Below the pieces are notes generated by a model. It was not told the origin of the DNA, ran no database searches, and saw only the letters and a program-made list of their open reading frames with translations. Both the position numbers and the translations under genes were made by a program. This document shows positions 6,027 to 10,494 of a stretch of DNA of 10,494 bases, piece by piece. The stretch covers positions 1-10,494 of the forward strand of contig JALWKJ010000215.1 of NCBI GenBank assembly GCA_027081495.1, written 5' to 3'. This DNA comes from Campylobacterales bacterium. GTDB taxonomy: Bacteria; Campylobacterota; Campylobacteria; Campylobacterales; QNZT01. How positions within the stretch are numbered: the stretch's first letter is position 1; the number at the start of each line of letters is the position of its first letter.

Positions 6027-6898
6027 AAGTTAATGAGTGTTTCAAGAACCGCCATTCTGACAAATACTCCGTTTTTTACCTGCTCCAGTACCTTGCATCG
6101 CGGATCTGCAAGTAGCTCGTCGTCTATGTCTATGTTTCTATTAACGGGTCCTGGATGTAAAATCATAATATCTCTATCTTTGATGAGTTTTTTCGTTATA
6201 CAAAAATCGGACGCATAATCTTTAAGCGAAGCGTAAATTTGATTCGCATGTCGTTCAGTCTGCGTTCTTAAACTCATGATGATGTCAACATCGTCGATAA
6301 TCTCTTTTAAATAGTGCGTTTTTTTAAAAGCTTTTATTCTGGGCATAAAATGCGCGGGCGCGACAAGCGTTATTTCAAGACCGAATCTTGAAAGGAGTTC
6401 GATATTTGAGTTCGCTACGCGAGAATTTTTTATATCTCCGACTATCGCGATCTTCTTGCCTTTTGGATTGCCGAAGTGTTCATAAATAGTAAAAAGGTCT
6501 AAAAGCGCCTGCGTGGGATGGGCATGCGCGCCGTCGCCTCCGTTGATAATCGGGCAGTTTACATAATTTGAGAGGATTTTCGGTACGCCGGCGTTTTGAT
6601 GGCGTACGACTATGGCGTTTGGCTGCATCGCATCGAGATTTGCGGCGGTATCGTATAGCGTCTCGCCTTTGCTTGACGAACTTTTTGATACATCCAGACT
6701 AACGACCTCGGCGCCGAGCCGCTTGGCGGCTACTTCAAAACTGCTTCTGGTTCTAGTCGAGTTTTCGAAAAAAATAGTTATGATCAGTTTGTCATATAGT
6801 GATTTTTTAATTTTGCCTTTTTTAAAATTTTCGCTCTTTTTAAAAATAGTTAAAATTTCATCGGTAGTAAAATCCGAAGTGTTGATTAGTCGTTTCAT
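6023..6898 (-). CDS. pyrB: Aspartate carbamoyltransferase catalytic subunit
   Basis: PyrB joins carbamoyl phosphate and aspartate to make N-carbamoyl-aspartate, the committed step of UMP synthesis. In numbering from the upstream ATG (6916) the motifs are: FFENSTRTRSSFE (49-61) binding carbamoyl phosphate, SSSSKGETLYDT with the active-site loop Ser-Lys (79-90), GDGAHAHPTQALLDLFT (127-143), MSLRTQTER (214-222) and HPGPVNRNIDI (254-264). Two starts are possible. The ATG at 6916-6914 adds MLKWLF; the ATG at 6898 gives MKRLINTSDFTTDEI, which matches where the family normally begins as I recall it. Neither has a clear Shine-Dalgarno, so I chose the shorter form. It heads the pyrB-pabB-pabC-SspB-like operon. 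No regulatory subunit gene (pyrI) is adjacent. Confidence 0.95.
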   Translation of the reverse strand: MKRLINTSDFTTDEILTIFKKSENFKKGKIKKSLYDKLIITIFFENSTRTRSSFEVAAKRLGAEVVSLDVSKSSSSKGETLYDTAANLDAMQPNAIVVRHQNAGVPKILSNYVNCPIINGGDGAHAHPTQALLDLFTIYEHFGNPKGKKIAIVGDIKNSRVANSNIELLSRFGLEITLVAPAHFMPRIKAFKKTHYLKEIIDDVDIIMSLRTQTERHANQIYASLKDYASDFCITKKLIKDRDIMILHPGPVNRNIDIDDELLADPRCKVLEQVKNGVFVRMAVLETLINL

Positions 6899-6923
6899 AA
6901 AGAGCCATTTTAACATAGAAAAT

Positions 6924-6941
6924 CTTCACAATCACTTCACA
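6924..6941 (+). promoter_or_regulatory. Tandem CTTCACA direct repeats, candidate PhoB/OmpR-family response-regulator box
   Basis: CTTCACA at 6924-6930 and again at 6935-6941 are identical 7-mers with a 4-base gap, so they repeat every 11 bases, one helical turn. This is the 7-4-7 layout of boxes bound by PhoB/OmpR-type winged-helix regulators. The second copy ends nine bases before the TATAAT at 6951, where such boxes replace the -35 element. The repeat is exact; the regulator is unknown. Confidence 0.5.
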
Positions 6942-6950
6942 TTAAAGCGT

Positions 6951-6956
6951 TATAAT
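6951..6956 (+). promoter_or_regulatory. -10 element of the glycine-zipper gene promoter
   Basis: TATAAT matches the -10 consensus perfectly. The predicted start is near 6963, about 28 bases before the ATG at 6991. There is no good -35 at 17 bases, which fits activation through the upstream repeats. On the opposite strand the same bases offer TATAAC (6954-6949), a possible -10 for pyrB, so the two promoters may overlap and compete. Confidence 0.55.
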
Positions 6957-6990
6957 TAGCTATTATTTAATTTTGGCAAGGAGCTAAAAA

Positions 6991-7539
6991 ATGTTTACGA
7001 TAAAAAGAAAAATAGTTTTAATCGCGATACTAAGCGCGGCTTCGCTTTTTGCGCAGTCCATTCAATATACCGCTTATGTGAAAGTAGTATCTTCCATACC
7101 AGAGTATGAAAATAGTATAGAGTCAACTCCTATAAAGGAGTGCTGGGATGAGAGAGTGCCCGTGACCTACTATACGACGGAGCGATCTCAATATAGAAAC
7201 GACAATACCGCGGCCGCCGTATTGGGTGGAGTAGCAGGCGGTGTTTTAGGGCATCAGATCGGAAAAGGGCGCGGCAAAGATGTAGCTACCATCGGCGGTG
7301 CGATTCTTGGGACGATCGCCGGCGGCAATATGGCGAGCGAAAACCGATACGACACGGCTCAAAGAGTTCCTCATACTAGATATGAAACAAAAAGACACTG
7401 TACAACCAAGTATGATGAGAAAAGAGTCAGAAATTTTATAGGATATAAAAATGTAGGATATTATAAAGGTAAAAAAATCGTTAAATACAGCGATAGAAAA
7501 CTTAGAAATATTCCCATAACCGTTACGATTAGCTACTAA
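6991..7539 (+). CDS. Exported glycine-zipper (YcfJ / 17-kDa surface antigen-like) protein
   Basis: This 182-residue protein begins with a Sec signal peptide: MFTIKRK, a hydrophobic stretch (8-20) and probable cleavage after LFA at 21, so it should be periplasmic or outer-membrane associated. Residues 74-114 are a glycine zipper, AAAVLGGVAGGVLGHQIG (74-91), a short loop GKGRGKDVA, and TIGGAILGTIAGG (100-112), the 2TM pattern of Rickettsia 17-kDa antigen, SlyB and E. coli YcfJ. The GHQIGKGRGKDVAT segment, an upstream STPIKEC and a downstream CTTKYDEK resemble YcfJ most closely. C51 and C137 flank the zipper and could form a disulfide. There is no lipobox Cys. The ATG has AAGGAG seven bases upstream. 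The biochemical role is unknown; related proteins are envelope or stress associated. It overlaps the convergent bioD end by 11 bases. Confidence 0.82.
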   Translation: MFTIKRKIVLIAILSAASLFAQSIQYTAYVKVVSSIPEYENSIESTPIKECWDERVPVTYYTTERSQYRNDNTAAAVLGGVAGGVLGHQIGKGRGKDVATIGGAILGTIAGGNMASENRYDTAQRVPHTRYETKRHCTTKYDEKRVRNFIGYKNVGYYKGKKIVKYSDRKLRNIPITVTISY

Positions 7540-8170
7540 TAAGCCGATCGACTAAAGAAGAGAGGTTTTCATCGAGTTTGAAAATCTCTTTAAAATTATT
7601 TTCGTAAAAAGGAAGCGTGATCTTTTCAAACGACTCTTTGTTGCGGACATTTATACACCATTTTGGACAAAAGCCGCTATTTTTTAAAAGATTTAAACTA
7701 AGCAGAGTATCGTTTATACAGCCTAGTCTGTCATGAGTGACAAGAAGAGGTTGTACGGGTCGCAGATCTTTTAATAAATCTATCATGAAATAACCTCTTT
7801 TTATAGGAACCATTAACCCTCCGGCGCCTTCGATTAAAAGAATATCGCAAATCTTTTCAAGTTCTCTTTTTTTCTCGAAAATGACTTCGATATCGATATC
7901 TTTTAAATTGTTTGCCACGAAAGGAGATGCCGGTAGAGAAAATTGCAAAGGCGATATATCGTCTGTTTTAATATCGTTAAACGCACCGTTTGCTTTTTGG
8001 CACTCTAAAAGTAGTAAAGACGCGTCTTGCGGATATTTATCGACTCCCGTTTCGATGGGTTTAAATACCCCGGGTTTTATCTTTTTTTCCGCTAAAGCGT
8101 GGATAAGTTTTATCGTTGTGTAGGTTTTACCCACATCGGTATTTGTTGCGGTTATAAAGATATTTTTCAT
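7529..8170 (-). CDS. bioD: Dethiobiotin synthetase BioD
   Basis: BioD closes the ureido ring of dethiobiotin from 7,8-diaminopelargonate, CO2 and ATP, the penultimate step of biotin synthesis. The 213 residues show the P-loop ATNTDVGKT (8-16), FKPIETG (36-42) with the substrate/CO2-region lysine K37, QDA with metal-ligand candidate D49, EGAGGLMVPI (114-123) and VTHDRLGCINDTLLSLN (144-160). Length is typical. Other bio genes are not in the window. The ATG at 8170-8168 is not preceded by a Shine-Dalgarno. Instead an extended -10-like TGGTAATAT ends seven bases upstream, so the message may be leaderless. The 3' end overlaps the convergent glycine-zipper gene by 11 bases with no obvious terminator. 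Confidence 0.95.
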   Translation of the reverse strand: MKNIFITATNTDVGKTYTTIKLIHALAEKKIKPGVFKPIETGVDKYPQDASLLLLECQKANGAFNDIKTDDISPLQFSLPASPFVANNLKDIDIEVIFEKKRELEKICDILLIEGAGGLMVPIKRGYFMIDLLKDLRPVQPLLVTHDRLGCINDTLLSLNLLKNSGFCPKWCINVRNKESFEKITLPFYENNFKEIFKLDENLSSLVDRLISS

Positions 8171-8177
8171 AATAAAT

Positions 8178-8186
8178 ATATTACCA
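8178..8186 (-). promoter_or_regulatory. Extended -10-like element of bioD
   Basis: On the minus strand this reads TGG-TAATAT, a TGn extended -10 form with seven bases between it and the bioD ATG. The predicted start falls on or next to the A of the ATG. The sequence TGGTAAT is also tandemly repeated (minus strand 8194-8188 and 8186-8180). It is a weak match in AT-rich DNA, so this is tentative. Confidence 0.35.
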
Positions 8187-8218
8187 AATTACCAGTTAGA
8201 AGGAAATTTCCCCTCTTA

Positions 8219-8247
8219 TTTAGATATTGTTAACCAAAATATCTAAA
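8219..8247. promoter_or_regulatory. 29-bp dyad between bioD and clpS, candidate operator
   Basis: TTTAGATATT (8219-8228) and AATATCTAAA (8238-8247) are perfect 10-bp inverted arms around a 9-base centre that includes GTTAAC. The dyad ends nine bases before the clpS -10 box, so it covers the -35 region of clpS and lies about 50 bases upstream of bioD. The lack of G/C in the arms and of a following T-run argues against a terminator. The binding protein is unknown. Confidence 0.5.
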
Positions 8248-8255
8248 AAGAGTTG

Positions 8256-8261
8256 TATAAT
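8256..8261 (+). promoter_or_regulatory. -10 element of the clpS-clpA operon
   Basis: TATAAT, a perfect -10 match, puts the transcription start near 8268 and leaves a leader of about 27 bases before the clpS GTG. There is no clear -35; the dyad at 8219-8247 occupies that place. Confidence 0.55.
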
Positions 8262-8294
8262 ATATCTGTAACGACTGTTTTGCAAAGGGGTCAA

Positions 8295-8600
8295 GTGGAG
8301 CATAAAAACGGCAGTGAACTGGAATTTGAATCGGTTGAAGAGACTTCTGAAATCAAGAGATATAAAGTAGTTTTGTTAAATGACGATTTTACCAGTATGG
8401 ATTTTGTTGTTGAGATCTTGATGGAATTGTTTGCACACCCGCTTGACAGTGCGATCAATATTATGCTTAACATTCATAGAGAAGGTCGAGGAATTTGCGG
8501 TGTCTATACATATGAGATCGCGGAAACAAAAATCTCCCAAGTACGCAAAAGAGCCTTAGAAAACGAATATCCATTAAAAGCTATAATGGAGGAAGAGTAG
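8295..8600 (+). CDS. clpS: ATP-dependent Clp protease adaptor ClpS
   Basis: ClpS recognises N-degron substrates (bulky hydrophobic N-terminal residues) and hands them to ClpA for degradation by ClpP. The 101 residues match the family from about residue 21: RYKVVLLNDDFTSMDFVVE, HREGRGICGVYTYEIAETK, RALENEYPLKAIMEEE. The N-degron pocket residues are present: N29-D30-D31, gatekeeper M35 and H61. I start it at the GTG (8295) because AAAGGGG lies just upstream (8284-8290). The in-frame TTG at 8253 overlaps the -10 box and would add 14 residues outside the family core. The N-terminal extension that enters the ClpA pore is about 20 acidic residues, as usual. clpA starts five bases downstream. Confidence 0.95.
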   Translation: MEHKNGSELEFESVEETSEIKRYKVVLLNDDFTSMDFVVEILMELFAHPLDSAINIMLNIHREGRGICGVYTYEIAETKISQVRKRALENEYPLKAIMEEE

Positions 8601-8605
8601 AAAAT

Positions 8606-10494
8606 ATGTTAAATAAAGAGTTGAATTCCGTATTGAACGAAGCGTTGGAGTTTGCTAAAAAAAGCAGACATGAGTATGTGACGATTGAACATGTCTTCTT
8701 TTCATTGTTGACAAATGACCAGGCGATCACTATATTGCAAAAATGCGGAGCAGATACCGCGTTTTTACTTGAGCGGATCAAAACTCATCTTGATTCAGTA
8801 TTTAAACCGCTTGCCGAAGAGAACTATCATGATCCGTTTGAAACGGTTGCTTTAGCAAGGGTAATAGATTCTATGATAACGAATATAAAAGGCGCGGATA
8901 AAAAGCAGGCGAGCGTAGGCGATCTTTTGGCCGCTCTTTTTGAAGAGGAGAGAAGTTACAGCGTCTATCTTCTAAAGCAGCAAGGTGTCTCTAAACTGGC
9001 TATTTTGGAAGCTATAACGCAAGAAAAGCATGAAAGAGAAGAGATAACGAAAACCGCTCCCAAAGAGGATGGAGATCTCGCGAATTATACGATAAATCTA
9101 AATAAACTCGCAAGAGAGGGCAAAATAGATCCGGTAATCGGTCGTGAAGACGAGCTTGGGCGGGTAATGCAGATACTTTGCAGGCGGAAAAAGAACAATC
9201 CTTTACTCGTAGGAGAACCCGGTGTCGGTAAAACGGCTATCATAGAGGGGCTGGCTTTAAAAATCGTGAATGATCAGACGCCCGATATTTTAAAAAACGC
9301 TTCTCTTTTTTCTTTGGATATCGGAGGGTTGTTATCGGGTACGAAGTATAGAGGAGATTTTGAAAAGAGACTAAAAGGGGTTCTTAGCGAACTTGAAGAG
9401 ATAGATAACGCTATATTGTTTATAGACGAGATACACACTATCGTCGGCGCTGGCTCAACAAGCGGAGGTTCGATGGATCTTTCAAATCTTTTAAAACCCG
9501 CCCTTGCAAGTGGAGGCATCAAATGTATAGGAGCGACGACATACGGTGAATTTAGAAGTTTTTTTGATAAAGATAAAGCTTTGAGTCGTCGTTTTGCCAA
9601 AGTCGATGTAGAAGAGCCGAGTATCGAAGATACATATAAAATAATTTTAGGATTAAGAGACAAATATGAAGAACATCATAATGTCAAATACTCAAACAAA
9701 GCTCTAAAAACTTCCGTAGAGTTGGCGAAAAAGTATATAAACGACAGATTTCTTCCCGATTCCGCGATCGACCTCATAGATGAAGTGGCCGCTTCGTTTC
9801 ATATAGATGAAAAAAAGAAGACAAATGTTACCGTCGAGGATATAGAAAAAATTATTGCCAAAATCGCCAATATTCCAAGCCGACAGGTAAGCTCGGATGA
9901 TAAAACGATTCTTAAAAATCTTGAAGAAGATTTGAAAAAAATGGTTTACGGTCAAGATGATGCGATTGCCGAGCTTTCAAAAGCGGTAAAACGCGCAAGA
10001 GCCGGTCTGGGTCGCCCTCATTCGCCTATAGGTTCTTTTCTTTTTGCAGGTCCAACCGGCGTGGGTAAAACCGAAGTTGCTAAAAAACTGGCTGAGACTT
10101 TAGGCGTGCATTTTGAACGATTTGACATGAGCGAGTATATGGAAAAACATAATGTCGCAAGACTAATAGGCGCGCCTCCGGGGTATGTAGGATATGAAGA
10201 GGGAGGACAGCTAACAGAAGCTATTCGTAAGCATCCATATACCGTACTGCTTTTAGATGAAGTGGAAAAAGCGCATCCGGATGTCATGAATATTTTACTC
10301 CAAGTGATGGATAACGCGACGCTAACCGACAACGACGGTATAAAGACCGATTTTAGAAATGTCATCATCATTATGACCAGTAATCTAGGTGTAAAATCAG
10401 CGCCGCAGGTCGGTTTTCACAAAGACGAAACGCACAAAGCGGATTCGGCGATAGGGGATTATTTTTCACCCGAGTTTAGAAATAGATTGGACGC
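8606..10494 (+). CDS. clpA: ATP-dependent Clp protease ATP-binding subunit ClpA (3' end outside window)
   Basis: ClpA is the hexameric AAA+ unfoldase that works with ClpP and takes substrates from ClpS. The reading frame is open through the window end; 629 codons are visible. Domains in order: Clp N-domain (1-145), which binds ClpS; NBD1 with Walker A GEPGVGKT (203-210) and Walker B LFIDE (271-275); NBD2 with Walker A GPTGVGKT (482-489) and Walker B LLLDE (548-552), and APPGYVGYEEGG (523-534). The NBD1-NBD2 linker is only about 50 residues, so the ClpB/ClpC-type coiled-coil middle domain is absent or minimal, which marks ClpA. VGF (602-604) sits where the IGL/IGF ClpP-docking loop lies. The start has GGAGGAAGAG upstream, inside the end of clpS. 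About 110-130 C-terminal residues are missing. Confidence 0.96.
   Translation, partial: MLNKELNSVLNEALEFAKKSRHEYVTIEHVFFSLLTNDQAITILQKCGADTAFLLERIKTHLDSVFKPLAEENYHDPFETVALARVIDSMITNIKGADKKQASVGDLLAALFEEERSYSVYLLKQQGVSKLAILEAITQEKHEREEITKTAPKEDGDLANYTINLNKLAREGKIDPVIGREDELGRVMQILCRRKKNNPLLVGEPGVGKTAIIEGLALKIVNDQTPDILKNASLFSLDIGGLLSGTKYRGDFEKRLKGVLSELEEIDNAILFIDEIHTIVGAGSTSGGSMDLSNLLKPALASGGIKCIGATTYGEFRSFFDKDKALSRRFAKVDVEEPSIEDTYKIILGLRDKYEEHHNVKYSNKALKTSVELAKKYINDRFLPDSAIDLIDEVAASFHIDEKKKTNVTVEDIEKIIAKIANIPSRQVSSDDKTILKNLEEDLKKMVYGQDDAIAELSKAVKRARAGLGRPHSPIGSFLFAGPTGVGKTEVAKKLAETLGVHFERFDMSEYMEKHNVARLIGAPPGYVGYEEGGQLTEAIRKHPYTVLLLDEVEKAHPDVMNILLQVMDNATLTDNDGIKTDFRNVIIIMTSNLGVKSAPQVGFHKDETHKADSAIGDYFSPEFRNRLD

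Noticed and set aside
7529..7560. Terminator between the glycine-zipper gene and bioD
   Set aside because: The genes overlap by 11 bases and I found no stem longer than the 6-bp CGATCG palindrome, with no T-run.
8202..8211. GGAAATTTCC palindrome upstream of bioD
   Set aside because: A 10-bp palindrome is short enough to arise by chance and has no clear placement relative to either promoter.
8253..8294. Earlier TTG start for clpS
   Set aside because: It overlaps the TATAAT box, lacks a Shine-Dalgarno and adds residues outside the family core; the GTG at 8295 has AAAGGGG upstream.
9274..9663. Minus-strand open frames of 129 and 117 codons (also 10018-10371)
   Set aside because: Both lie antisense to clpA, which is uninterrupted with all AAA+ motifs, so they are codon-bias shadows.
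8606..10494. ClpB or ClpC instead of ClpA
   Set aside because: No long coiled-coil middle domain between the two ATPase domains, an adjacent clpS, and a VGF docking-loop candidate for ClpP.
1..10494. CRISPR array, insertion sequence, tRNA or prophage
   Set aside because: No spaced identical repeats, terminal inverted repeats with transposase, cloverleaf or phage genes were seen; nearly all sequence is housekeeping coding DNA.

Overview
The window looks like chromosomal core genome from an AT-rich member of the Campylobacterota (the former Epsilonproteobacteria, Sulfurimonas/Campylobacter-like). The argument is protein family and gene order. From memory, the sets csrA-truB-UvrD-type helicase, pyrB and clpS-clpA also lie close together in Campylobacter jejuni. 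The short PabB and the TruB motif GFSGTLDPFAKG are typical of that group as I remember it. I see no mobile element, CRISPR array, tRNA or rRNA.

Layout. (1) Positions 1-2999, minus strand: a tightly coupled operon, uvrD/pcrA > truB > csrA, with csrA cut by the window edge. A good sigma70-like promoter lies at 3022-3050. (2) Positions 3000-3138: a divergent intergenic region with two dyads, one of them a perfect 19-bp palindrome that fits the LysR T-N11-A rule. (3) Positions 3139-4038, plus strand: a LysR-type regulator. (4) Positions 4039-6898/6916, minus strand: operon pyrB > pabB > pabC > an uncharacterised 149-aa protein that I read as an SspB-like protease adaptor. It meets lysR tail to tail with no spacer, across a shared inverted repeat. 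(5) Positions 6991-7539, plus strand: an exported glycine-zipper protein of the YcfJ/17-kDa-antigen type, behind a promoter that looks like a response-regulator target. (6) Positions 7529-8170, minus strand: bioD. (7) Positions 8295-10494, plus strand: clpS-clpA, with clpA cut by the window edge.

How the genes fit together. PyrB starts the committed part of pyrimidine synthesis. PabB and PabC make p-aminobenzoate for folate; the glutaminase partner PabA is not in the window. BioD makes dethiobiotin. UvrD/PcrA serves DNA repair and unwinding, TruB modifies tRNA U55, and CsrA is a post-transcriptional regulator. ClpS feeds N-degron substrates to ClpA(P). If the SspB-like call is right, the window holds adaptors for both proteolytic routes, ClpS for ClpA and an SspB-type protein for ClpX.

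The observations most worth following are: the SspB-like protein in a phylum where I do not recall SspB being described; a stem-loop showing an ANGGA hexaloop on the csrA Shine-Dalgarno, suggesting autoregulation; substitutions at two usually conserved CsrA positions; a 7-4-7 direct repeat placed like a pho box before the glycine-zipper gene; and the palindrome before lysR. Most of the window is ordinary housekeeping sequence. No stretch longer than about 140 bases lacks a gene.
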